A DNA stretch of 64,000 nt from positions 91,787,798 through 91,851,797 of the forward strand of contig NC_054702.1 in assembly GCF_016097555.1 (NCBI RefSeq). Reading direction: 5' to 3'. Positions 51,697 through 60,547 of the stretch are shown here, piece after piece. Below the pieces are notes generated by a model that made no database searches, was not told where the DNA came from, and saw only the letters and a program-made list of their open reading frames with translations. Every line of letters starts with the position of its first letter. Position 1 is the first letter of the stretch. The stretch comes from Gigantopelta aegis (Eukaryota; Mollusca; Gastropoda; Neomphalida; Peltospiridae). A program made the position numbers and the translations under genes.

Positions 51697-54600
51697 GAGT
51701 AAAGAAGACAGATTTCCAAACTATAACCATTAACCATTAGTTTCAAAGAAAATTTGCCAAGGTCTCCAAACTTCTTCAAATTCACTGAACTGACATTTTT
51801 TATACAATATATATTTTTCAATTTGCAGTTTATCTTTTATTATATTTTGAAGTGCCTCAACATTTAGTCCAGACTTCTGAATTTTCATTCTATAAATGTA
51901 ATATTTTACATTAATAATTAGCCAATTAATAAATCTGTATTTTTTATTCATAAGTCCAAACAAAACTATATTTTTGTCCAATGAGATGTGTTCATCTTTG
52001 GCTTGTAACCAATATTCAACAGTTTTCCAGACTTCAGCAACTTTTGTACAATTATAAAACAAATGTTCCAATGTTTCTGGTTGGAGATAACAAAAATGAC
52101 AAATATCAGAATCTATATATTTTATTTTATGCAAAAACGTATTTGTTGCTATTGTTCTGTGTAAGATTTTATACTGGAACCACATTAAAGATGGGTCTTT
52201 TAAAACTGAAAACGGTAAACTGTAATACAGTCAAATCCGCTTATTTGGATGTGCCTCGTGCAACAAAATTATATTCAAATAAGCGACATATTCAATAAAC
52301 CGAAGGTACAATTTCGATATATGTAATATCCCCATATTTGTGGAGAAAAAGTACAACCCAGTTTACAATATTTTATTTGTGATGTAGGTATTACTTTATT
52401 CCTGTTCAATAATTGGTATATTGTTTTACATCCCTTTGTATCTTTTAGAAAAATTCTTAGATTGAAAGGGAAAATTTGATTGTTCAAAGGTACAAATATT
52501 TGGTTATCAGTTTTAATATTGCCAATAAATGTTCTGATTGCTCTTATTAAAGTGGCATATTCTAAAAAATTTGATTTTATATTGTATCTTGCTTTACAAA
52601 CTTCATAATCCATAAACTGTCCTTGTTCATTCAATAAATCTTGTATAAAAATTATGCCTTTTTCAATATAGTGTTTATACAATATAGGTTTATCATCTTT
52701 AATGATATGACTATTATACCAAATATTTGTACTCATTATTTCATCATTATTTTCCCAAGTCTGTTTTTGTTGTATCTTTAACCAACTTTGTAATACATTT
52801 TTCCAAAACAGATTTTTAATTAGTTTTTGTTTTTTCTGAAGGAAATAATCACCATAATTTAACAAAATTTCTGTCTTTAGTCCTGTTATTGCCTGGAATA
52901 GAGTTTTCCATTTTGAATTTGTGGTAAAAAGTCTTCTTATCCAAGAGGCTTTTAATGCAATCATAAAATTTGAAAAATGTAACATTTTAATGCCTCCATT
53001 TTTAGTCTTGTACTAATACTTCTTGTTTAATTCTTTCTGGTTTGTTCTGCCAAATAAAAGTATACAACATTATATTTATTTGTTTTGCTATTACTTCAGG
53101 TGGATTTAGTAAGGAAATAAGTAAATGAATTATTTGTGGTACTATTAAAGTTTTAACAACAACAATTCGACCCAAAACAGTCAACTTCCTTGATGACCAT
53201 TGTTTTATTAATTTTTTCATTTGAAGTACTTTTTGTTCGAAATTATTTATACTAATTTGTTCAATAATTAACAGAAAATTGTACACCTAATAGATTAAAA
53301 TTTTCCTCACCCCAAGTTAGTTTCCATTTTGAATGATGAAATACCTCTTTGGAAAACTTTCTACTACCAATCCAAATAATTTTCGTTTTTGAATAATTAA
53401 TTTTCAGACCAGAAACATTAGCATACTGGTCTAATATTCTTAGAGTTGTGTCCAAAGATTTGGGAGATCTGTCTAACATGAAGGTTGTATCATCTGCATA
53501 CTGAGATATTATGTATTCTTCACCTTCTATGTTAATACCTTTAATTTCTTTAGAATTCCTTATTAATATTGCTAGTATCTCAGCACACATTATAAAAATA
53601 TAGGGGGAGAGAGGATCGCCTTGTCTACAGCCTCGTTCTAATTTAAAGCTTTCAGACAAGAAACCATTTTGCATTACTCTAGATTCTGAATTTTTATAAA
53701 ATATTTGTATCCATTGTTTTATTGATATTTTAAAATTAAAAAGCTCCAAAGTTTGTTCAATAAATTTCCATGACACAGAATCAAAAGCTTTTTCAAAGTA
53801 AACTAAAAGCAATAAGCCAGGGATTTTATATAATTCAGTATATTGCATAATATCATAGATTAGTCTAATATTTGCGCCTACGTATCTGCCTTTAATGAAC
53901 CCTGTTTGGTCTTTTGCAATAAGTTTGTCCAACACCTTTTTAATCCTATTTGCAATGCATCCAGAAGCAATTTTGTAAATACAATTTAATAATGTTATTG
54001 GACTCCAATTTTTTAACAAAAGTTTAGATTTTTCTGGTTTTGGTATGCAAGTAATTATTCCCAGTTTTTGTGTGGTTGACATTTCTTTAATATCGTAACT
54101 GTAATTAATTGATCTACCGGTAACAATAAAATGGCCCAAATCTAACCAAAACATTTTTTAAAACTCAGCAGAAAATCTATCAGAGCCAGGGCTCTTTTCA
54201 CTTTTCATCTCTTTTAAAAAGGCCAATGCTTCTGAGTACATAATTTTTCCTTCAAGTTGTTCTGCTTCCATATCAGTTAATATTTTGAAGTCCATATTTT
54301 TTAATTGTTTAAAATTTTCTTTTAAAGTTGACTCCTGTTTATCATGACTGGAATATAACTTTTTATAAAAAAATTTAGTTTCTTCTAAGATTTGTTTTTG
54401 ATCAGTTATTATGGTACCATCATCAAGTTCTATTCTAGAGATAAGTTTACTGTGAAAATGTCTTGATTCCATGCTACAAAAATATTTAGTGGGCTTCTCT
54501 CCTTCTTCAATCCATTTAGCTCTAGACCTAATAAACTGCCCTTTTAACTTTTTTTTCCTAATTTCTATCAATTCATTTCTTTTTTCATCTAGTAATTTGA

Positions 54601-57600
54601 AATCAATCATATTTTCATCTTGTTCTAAAAAAAATATTTCCTCACAAATACTTACTTCTTTAATGTCTTCAGTTTTCTTTTTAAATGAAGAATAAGATAT
54701 AGTTTTCCCTCTTATTTCCATTAACAGAACTTCTAAAAAAAGTTGATCATTAATTGTAAACTGAACATTTTCATCTGAAATTGTTTTGATATTTTCTAAG
54801 TTATAAACAGGTACTACATATTGACTCTTAACATCTAAAATGGTTTCTTTAATTGTTTCAATATATTTTTTATCTTTAAGTAACGAGTTGTTAAATTTCC
54901 AAAGTCCTTTACCCTTTTCCATATCAGATAACTGTAATTGTAAAATGACTCCACAATGGTCAGACCTGTAACTACTCTCTATCCATACCTTTGCTACAAA
55001 TGTCATTAGATTTTCGGATATAAGATAGAAGTCCAATCTAGCTTGTTTCACTGGGTTCTTTTTTGTCCAAGTATACTTTTTTCGGTCAGGGTAAAGTTCA
55101 CGAAATGGATCTTTAAAACTAAATTTTTCAAAATGTTCTAAAACTCTTTCTCTAGCTTTAGTGTTATTAATATGTATATAATTTCTTGTATCTAGATTTT
55201 GGTTAAGCACCAAATTAAAGTCACCACAAAGAATACATTTTTCATTTTCAAATTCTTCAAGTAATTTCAAAATGTTCTCATAAAAATTTGGGCTATCCTC
55301 ATTTGGACCATATATATTGACAAGTGTGATTCTCTCCCCTTCTATAGTTATATCAAGTACTATATAATTTCCGGAAATATCTGTTTTCATTTTATGTAAT
55401 TTGTATTCAAAATTGTTATTAAACAGAATAGCTACACCCCTCAAATTTCCTGAAAAAGAACTAAATATACATTTAAATCCCCATTGAGTTTGTATATAAG
55501 GTTCTAACTCTGCTGTGAAATGTGTGTCTTGTAAACAATATATACTACATTTCTTTTGTTTTAAATAGTTCAAAACATCCCTTCTTTTTTCAGGAACTCC
55601 CAATCTCTGGCAGTTAACAGTCATAATTTGTATGCAAGCCATCTTGCGACATATTCGAAAGATGCAAATATAAAGTTACTATCAAAGAAAGCTGTTCTTA
55701 TTTGGTAAAAAAAAGTGTTTGCATATATTAAATCAAAACAGGTTATATTTAATGTCATTTGCAATGCAGTCAGAATAGTCTGTCTGTAAAAGAAAAGTAG
55801 AGAGAAAAGTAAAAAAACTAAGTTTTTTCTCTTAAGACCCATTGGTGCATTAGCTCCGTTAAAACAAACTAAATATCAATGATGGGATAAGTCGAAACAA
55901 CTGGGCATATAACTCAAATACTTATGTACAGTAGTATACATGTATATTTCATACATTACAAATATGTTTGTTGTTAATATTTTTCAAATAATGCACTATG
56001 TAAAACTTAAAATATTTGTCTTTCATATGCATTTCAGCCAATGAACAACATTACTTTTTGTGTTCATTCGTGTGTGGGGGGTGGGGGGGGGGGGAAGAAA
56101 AAAAAAGAAAAAAAAGTGTTTCCTTTCACTATCTAGTCATATGTTATGTTAAAACAAATATTCAACAGTATTTTCTTTGCCTATCATCACTGTCTATGTT
56201 AACCGTATAATAATATTGAATTTTCACGATAACACCACAGACACTGTTGTACATACATAGTCAGGAAAAATGAAGCAATCAGGTAATGTTAGAATATCGG
56301 CTAAAAAATAATACCACGTTTGAAAATATTAACAAATCCACATGTTCATTTAACTTTTCATTTTCCAACTTAATATCATGACAGTCATTTTTCAATTGGT
56401 CTATATCTAGTTCATTGATACTTCCTCCTTTATCTCCTTTTTCAAACCGTCTCGAATAGACCTGACAGCACTTTCCACAGCCGACGTGATTAAATCGTTC
56501 AGTTCTCACTTTTGGGGGACTTCTGACAGGGTCTGTCTTATGTCTGCCAACTCATTCATTGTTTCTGTCAATTCTGACTTTTTTACAGGCATGTTGCTTT
56601 GTTAATGTAAATATCAACACACAATTAATTGTCCTATATCACATATCACATACTTCGTTTCTGTCCGTCTTGCACAATCAATCCAAACAAACATCTAAAT
56701 TAGACCATTACCATGCGTGCAGCACGTGCTGACCCGTGACCTGTATCAATCGTGTGTGAACAAAATATATCTCTTTCTCTCACCTTAATTAATATTTCTC
56801 ACATGAAAATATCAGCGTAGATGGTGCAGAATATGTTTAACTTACACTCCCTAGAATGTTACGGTTTAAAACCCATCAGTACCAAGACGTTTGGAGCTTT
56901 TTTGGCCGAGGAAATTTCTACATGTGCCCCCATGATACTTTCCAAGAGAACCATCTGAGAGTTAAATCTGTTACTAAAATAATACATAATATACTTAAAA
57001 TATCTAGGAGTGAGTAAATCTCAGCTAATAAAACTGCAGAACAAACTACTTGTATTTGTCTTTCATATGCATTTCAGCTGATGAACAACTTTACTTTTTG
57101 TGTTCATTCGTAGGAAAAAAACAAAAAAACAAAAACAAAAAAAACAAACAAACAAACAACAACGGTCAAATGTTTCCTTTCACTATCTAGTCATATGTTA
57201 TGTTAAGACAATATTTAACAATATTTTCTTTACCTATCATCACTGTCTATGTTAACCGTATAATAATATTGAATTTTCACGATAACACCACAGACACTGT
57301 CACACAGTCAGGAAAAATGAAACAATCAGGTAATGTTAGAATATCGGCTAAAAAATAATACCACATTTGAAAATATTAACAAAACCACGCTTTTTCGAAA
57401 AAGGTATAGTCCGCCACAAATTCCACAACACTGTCCCAGTAGTCAGTTTCCAGAAATTCCAAGCACAGCCTCCAATCTATCCAAGGGAGAGAACTGAAAC
57501 CGTTTTCCGTTTTTTGTCTCACCGTACACTTTGCAGTTGAAATACCACGCATTAACTAATTCGGGGTGCTGTTTTAGGTGGTTTATTAACATAACATTTT

Positions 57601-60315
57601 CTCTTGTAACATCGTCTGTGATCCGAATTGAATGTTTCTCCTTTAACTGTTTTCGTACCTTCACCACACTCAGTTTGACATCAGAAGATCGAAATTTTAC
57701 TAGCACTGGTTTTACAATCTTCTTGTCAGCATGGTTTATTCTATGTATTGCCAAAATATCATCTTGTTTAATAATGACTCCTCCTTTTTCACTGAGAATT
57801 ATGGGGAACATTTCTTTCAGATTCTCGTCATTTGTCTCGGGAATGTTAAAAACTTTCACGTTGTTTTTTCTCGAATATTGTTCGTTACGGTTAGAGAGAG
57901 TTATGGCAGTGTTTACCAGAGATTTCAGTTTTTCGCACTCGGATTTTACTTCATCCAACTGTGTCGTTTGCTTTTCTAACTGTTCATGTAACTGTTCATT
58001 TTCCAACTTAATATCGTGACAGTCATTTTTCAATTGGTCTATATCCAGTTCATTGATAACTTCCTCCTTTATCTCCTTTTTCAAACCGTCTCGAATAGAC
58101 CTGATAGCGCTTTCCACAGCCGACGTGATTAAATCTTTCAGTTCGCACTTTTGGGGGACTTCTGAAAGGGTCATTCGTTATTTCTGTCAATTCTGACTTC
58201 TTTACAGGCATGTTGTTTTGTTAATGTAAATATCAACACACAATTAATTTTCCTATATCACATATTTTGTTTCTGTCCGTCTTGAACAATCAATCCAAAC
58301 ACACATCTAAATTAGCCATTACCATGTGTGCAGCACGTGCTGACCCTTGACCTGTATCAATCGTGTGTGAACAAAATATATCTCTTTCTCTCACCTTAAT
58401 TAATATTTCTCACATGAAAATATCAGCGTAGATGGTGCAGAATACGTTTAACTTACACTCCCTAGAATGTTACGGTTTAAAACCCATCAGTACCAAGACG
58501 TTTGGAGCTTTTTTGGTCGGAGAAAATTATACAAGTTCGCCCATGATGCTTTCCAAGGGAGAGAACAGCTTGGCAGTTGTTGGCAATTATGAAGAAACCA
58601 AGAGAGGATGTTGGACAACCAACTAACTAACCAACTATAATTTCAAATTTGTGCACCCCTGGTGTCTGTGTGTCTGTTTTATCAATGTAATGACCCTGGG
58701 AATAACAAAAATAGGTTCTTAAAGCCGCACACCCTAGTTCCATCCAGCGAAAATAAATTATAATTTGGTTAATCTACAAACCTGTAACACACTTAGATCA
58801 CGTTTTTATCAAATGGAGTGAAAAAGCAGGTTTTATACCGATAAATACCATGGGAATCCCCATGTCCCAATTGCTTGAAATAATTTTGAAAGTTTGTATT
58901 CTGATGTCACCAGTAGATGTCGCTCGAAGCACAACAATGCCTACGTCACGACAAATTTCACAGACTTGGGGTGCGTTCTTTTCACCTCTCCTGGACATGT
59001 TCCAACTGTTCTGTCCTGGTTGTATCCCCTCTCCAGATATCATAGGACTTAGCAAAATTATTGGTTTTAAGGGTTTGTAACATTTTGTATTGAGATACTT
59101 ACTTGTCTGAACTTTATTGTTACTGAAAATGTTCACGAACTGTGAAGAAAAATCTCACAAATGAACAACAACAAATCGGATGTTGATTGCGCGAACCGTG
59201 CACGAGGAAACAAACCGAACCAAAATGATAACGGTAATGTGATATACCAACGTCTGTGACATTGAAATGGAAATATCCCCTCTAAAATTAGATTAGACCT
59301 TGTCTGCTCAACGGTTTTTTCTCAGACGCATTTTGTGGTATTACAAACACCAGGATTACCAGGATTACCAAAAAACACTTCAGGTGAATGGAAATATATA
59401 TTCTAAATAATAAACGGTAAGTAAAGTGCAATTTTATTTGTGAAAAATGGGTTTAATAGCGAAAAACAACGCCGTAATGGTTAACAACTAGCCGTAACTA
59501 GGGTGTGTCCCTTTAAGGGCATGTTTGGAGTCATGCTCCCTCAAGAAAATTTAGGATTTCTGCTAAACACAATTAAAGGGTGTGTCGCGTGACACCCATG
59601 TTCCGCATCCCCTTAAAGGTTACCATCTGAGTGGCAGGAGCTATGAATATTGATATCATATTCACAATTATTTATTTATTTTATTATTTCTTCTTCTAAT
59701 TATTATTTTGTTGTTGTCGCAGTAGTTTTGGTAAATACATCTATACATCAAAAGAAAGAATAGCCCAAGTACACTGATGGTAAGAGAGCAGTTATTGGGC
59801 ATTATAACTGTCCAATGTCCGTCTTGCTCTATTATCGTCAGAGTACTCACGCCCATGATAGTCGGGCAAGTGAAAAACCGACGTATGAATTTAATACGTT
59901 GTAAGCGAAGAATAAACGGTATAATATCCGCCCGGTCCCCTCCATTATTATTTTTAGTTAGGGGTTAGGGGTTGGTTTTGGGTTTGGGTTTGGGTTTGGG
60001 TTTGGGTTTGGGGTTTGGGTTTGGGGTTGGGTTTGGGGTTGGGGTTGGGGTTGGGGTTGAGGTTGGGGTTGGGGTTGAGGTTGAGGTTGCGGTTGGGGTT
60101 GGGGTTGGGGTTAAGGTTAGGGTATGGGGAGGGGGGGCCCCGGGCGGATATTTTTCCGAATAAACAACGAATGTACATCTCTCTATAGAACTCGCCTCTA
60201 GGTAGCACCTTAAATTCATACTATTAATTAAGTAATCCACACTACAAAACTTCTAGACACATCACTGTCTTTCAAACAAACCTGCATTTTCTTTTGCCTC
60301 ATCCATAGCCGCCAT
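43879..60315 (-). CDS. EFCAB2 (DRC8): EF-hand protein EFCAB2 / dynein regulatory complex protein 8, complete, 6 exons
   Basis: Minus-strand exons: 60315-60282, 49203-49119, 48772-48700, 46527-46448, 44737-44628, 43994-43879; total 498 nt, 165 aa plus stop, all phases and GT-AG borders consistent. It starts MAAMDEAKENAD, then LLQDIQKKITEAFDIFDHET, NKTVDVREVGTIIRSLNCCP, SEAELHDMLAE, IEEEEPTGYIRFEKFLPMMT, YKPSPEDILLKAFQVLDAEN, KGFLTQEELKKYMTEEGEPF, AQEELEEMMSAAVDPEKNCI and ends EMAVDET. Order, length and wording match vertebrate EFCAB2/DRC8, a calmodulin-like subunit of the nexin-dynein regulatory complex in motile cilia. EF loops (DHETNKTVDVRE, DAENKGFLTQEE) depart from the calcium-binding consensus, so calcium binding is doubtful. 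The first ATG was chosen for its fit in exon 1; an in-frame ATG follows three codons later. Confidence 0.95.
44738..45059. other. EFCAB2 intron, nothing recognised
   Basis: Unique sequence between exon 5 and a SINE. Confidence 0.4.
45060..45336 (+). mobile_element. tRNA-headed SINE, head B, 3'-truncated
   Basis: A well-preserved head GGCCTCGGTGGCGTCGTGG, B-box-like GGTTCAGATCC, 'CCTGAGTGAGTGCTCCGC', 'GACCAGTGATCCATAACTGG', and core 'AATAAAAGATCCCTTGCTGC' up to 'GAGTAGCCCATGTAG', then it stops. The tail is missing. Confidence 0.88.
45337..46447. other. EFCAB2 intron 4 remainder, nothing recognised
   Basis: AT-rich unique sequence between the SINE and exon 4. Confidence 0.4.
46828..46969. mobile_element. 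foldback MITE (near-perfect palindrome, about 140 bp)
   Basis: The left half 'GTCCGTTATTTCTTTTACG...GATCATCCGCAAAATTATGTGAGAACGGC' mirrors the right half, which reads in reverse 'GTCTTTTATTTCTTTTACGG...ATCATCCGCAAACTGTGTGAATCGGC'. The whole can fold into one long hairpin. It is intronic in EFCAB2. Confidence 0.85.
47198..48330 (-). mobile_element. DNA transposon remnant with ATACGCCCATC ends and Tc1-like piece
   Basis: ATACGCCCATC at 47198-47208 and GATGGGCGTAT at 48320-48330 are exact inverted repeats 1.1 kb apart. Between them lies a decayed Tc1-like transposase fragment (47470-47620, minus). 'TTTGATGGTCC(C/T)GTATGCA' recurs at 48099 and 48229. Whether the ends and the fragment belong to one element or are nested insertions is not settled. 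Confidence 0.6.
47470..47620 (-). pseudogene. Tc1-like transposase N-terminal fragment
   Basis: On the minus strand one frame reads SGRPPVTTPRQDTWIQTMHL, then QNRFQPATLTACTIPGNRGV and SARRV. This is the second helix-turn-helix region of Tc1-type transposases (GRPRVTT..QDR.I...HLRNRF..AT.TA...PG.R.VS...V pattern). Only the DNA-binding part is recognisable; the DDE catalytic part was not found. Confidence 0.82.
48331..48699. other. EFCAB2 intron, G-run
   Basis: Nothing coding was recognised. A T8-G10 junction lies near 48628-48648. Confidence 0.4.
48773..49118. other. EFCAB2 intron 2, nothing recognised
   Basis: Short AT-rich intron with no repeat copy seen. Confidence 0.45.
49204..51600. other. 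EFCAB2 intron 1, proximal part; unclassified repeats
   Basis: 'GCATGGTGCGGCACCATGC' at about 49408 is a perfect short palindrome in a repeat-like context. 'TACAGTGAAGTACACTTATA' then 'ATGAAC' at about 50304 looks like a pogo-type terminus (TA + CAGTGAA...), but no partner end was found. No host exon was recognised. Confidence 0.4.
51602..51700. repeat. A-rich / (GA)n / (TAA)n simple repeat at LINE 3' end
   Basis: A GAGAAAAAAAG patch, (GA)n at about 51647-51661, and (TAA)n, roughly eleven units, at about 51665-51697. It abuts the 3' end of the minus-strand LINE and is plausibly its tail. Confidence 0.85.
51730..55642 (-). pseudogene. LINE ORF2: APE endonuclease + reverse transcriptase, broken
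   Basis: Endonuclease motifs at the start (55642-54900): 'MTVNCQRLG', 'CLQDTH', 'GVAILFNN', 'VNIYGPN', 'CGDFNLV', 'RLDFYLIS', 'SDHCGVIL'. RT motifs at 54150-53290: 'PITLLNCIYKI', 'TGFIKGRYVG', 'LVYFEKAFDSVSW', 'GCRQGDPLSPYIFIM', 'SQYADDTTFML' (catalytic ADD). The C-terminus has 'CHFCYLQPETLEHLFYNC'. Breaks: in-frame TAA at 54158-54160, frameshifts near 53270 and 53005, and an inserted sequence at about 52228-52313. The family's 'VDFEKAFD' is here 'VYFEKAFD', so even the first catalytic Asp is lost. Confidence 0.93.
52228..52313. mobile_element. short palindromic insertion in LINE ORF2
   Basis: The ORF2 reading resumes normally on both sides (…FSPQIWG and LPFSVLKDPSLMWF). The insert starts CAGTCAAATCCGCTTATTTG after TA and contains the inverted pair CGCTTATTTG / CAAATAAGCG. 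This resembles a very short pogo/Tigger-derived MITE. Confidence 0.6.
55643..56016. other. LINE sequence between ORF1-side repeats and ORF2
   Basis: Non-coding. It is presumed to be LINE spacer, with no separate element recognised. Confidence 0.4.
56017..56958 (-). repeat. second copy of LINE 5'/ORF1 segment, internally deleted
   Basis: Starts TGTCTTTCATATGCATTTCAG, identical to 57057, and runs parallel to 57057-58566 through 'CACTATCTAGTCATATGTTATGTT', 'ATCGGCTAAAAAATAATACC' and 'CGTGCAGCACGTGCTGACCC', to 'CAAGACGTTTGGAGC'. About 570 bp of ORF1 is missing at about 56340, leaving only its first part (INELDIDQLKNDCHDIKLEN). Simple sequences differ: poly-G/poly-A here, A-rich in the other copy. 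Confidence 0.92.
57443..58174 (-). CDS. LINE ORF1 protein (coiled coil + RRM-like)
   Basis: An uninterrupted 243-codon frame. Residues about 10-95 form a charged heptad-rich coiled coil (IKEEVINELDIDQLKNDCHD ... LENEQLHEQLEKQTTQLDEV). Next comes 'RNEQYSRKNNVKVFNIPETN', the boundary typical of L1-type ORF1 proteins before the RNA-binding RRM, then 'ILAIHRI', 'KPVLVKFRSSDVKLSVVKVR', 'ITDDVTREN' and a C-terminal 'KVYGETKNGKRFQF'. The product would be an RNA-binding, trimerising chaperone of the LINE RNP. The frame is intact although ORF2 is broken. Confidence 0.88.
   Translation of the reverse strand: MTLSEVPQKCELKDLITSAVESAIRSIRDGLKKEIKEEVINELDIDQLKNDCHDIKLENEQLHEQLEKQTTQLDEVKSECEKLKSLVNTAITLSNRNEQYSRKNNVKVFNIPETNDENLKEMFPIILSEKGGVIIKQDDILAIHRINHADKKIVKPVLVKFRSSDVKLSVVKVRKQLKEKHSIRITDDVTRENVMLINHLKQHPELVNAWYFNCKVYGETKNGKRFQFSPLDRLEAVLGISGN
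58719..59516. mobile_element. non-autonomous DNA transposon flanked by TTAA
   Basis: The left end TTAAAGCCGCACACCCTAGTT (58719 on) and the reversed right end TTAAAGGGACACACCCTAGTTACG (from 59516) are inverted repeats, and TTAA stands at both borders. Length is about 798 bp with no transposase frame. TTAA targets are used by piggyBac and Kolobok; the ends do not start CCC as piggyBac does, so a Kolobok-like origin is more likely, but unproven. Confidence 0.78.
59517..59917. other. EFCAB2 intron 1, unclassified
   Basis: No coding signal. 'TTAAAGGGTGTGTCGCGTGA' then 'CACCC' at about 59573 and 'CCCCTTAAAGG' at about 59609 suggest another small TTAA-type fragment. Confidence 0.35.
59918..60160. 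repeat. telomere-like G-rich repeat inside an inverted repeat
   Basis: 60-180 bp of GGGTTT, GGGGTT, GGGTTA and GAGGTT units (59956-60125) on the plus strand, flanked by ATATCCGCCCGG (about 59924-59935) and its inverse CCGGGCGGATAT (about 60139-60150). The unit drifts from TTAGGGG and TTTGGG on the left to TTGGGG on the right. The long frames through it are low-complexity artefacts. It lies about 155 bp into EFCAB2 intron 1. Confidence 0.9.
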
Positions 60316-60547
60316 GTTGTTTACAGTCGTTGTTAGACAGCGATAACATCTCGCGTGAATTAAAAAAAATGGAAAAAGCAATTTGACTTTGACTTTTAGT
60401 TTTTAAGTTTAAATCATTCAGTGGATAATATATAGTATTCGTACACGAGAAAAAGTATTAAACATAAAAATTCATAATAAATAAATGAATTTTTAACCAA
60501 GACAAAATTAGAAATTGTAATCGGAATGCGGATTGTGGTCACGGGAC
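60316..60547 (-). promoter_or_regulatory. presumed 5' UTR/promoter side of EFCAB2
   Basis: Directly upstream (minus strand) of the start codon. No TATA box or ciliary RFX motif was picked out by eye with confidence. Only about 230 bp separate the start codon from a DNA transposon (60548-61805). Confidence 0.35.

Larger units (their letters stand above)
51620..58570 (-). mobile_element. LINE retrotransposon, Tx1/L1-like, full-length but decayed
   Basis: Minus-strand order: 5' region and ORF1 (58570-57057), a second internally deleted copy of that same segment (56958-56017), ORF2 with endonuclease and reverse transcriptase (55642 to about 51730), then a simple-repeat tail. ORF1 plus an APE-endonuclease/RT ORF2, with a C-terminal CxxC...H...C segment, is the L1-superfamily layout, and the wording of the endonuclease resembles Tx1-clade elements. 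It sits inside intron 1 of EFCAB2, same strand. Confidence 0.88.

Noticed and set aside
59954..60240. Frames encoding Pro-Asn, Pro-Thr or Gly-Leu/Val repeats
   Set aside because: Low-complexity readings of the G-rich telomere-like tract.
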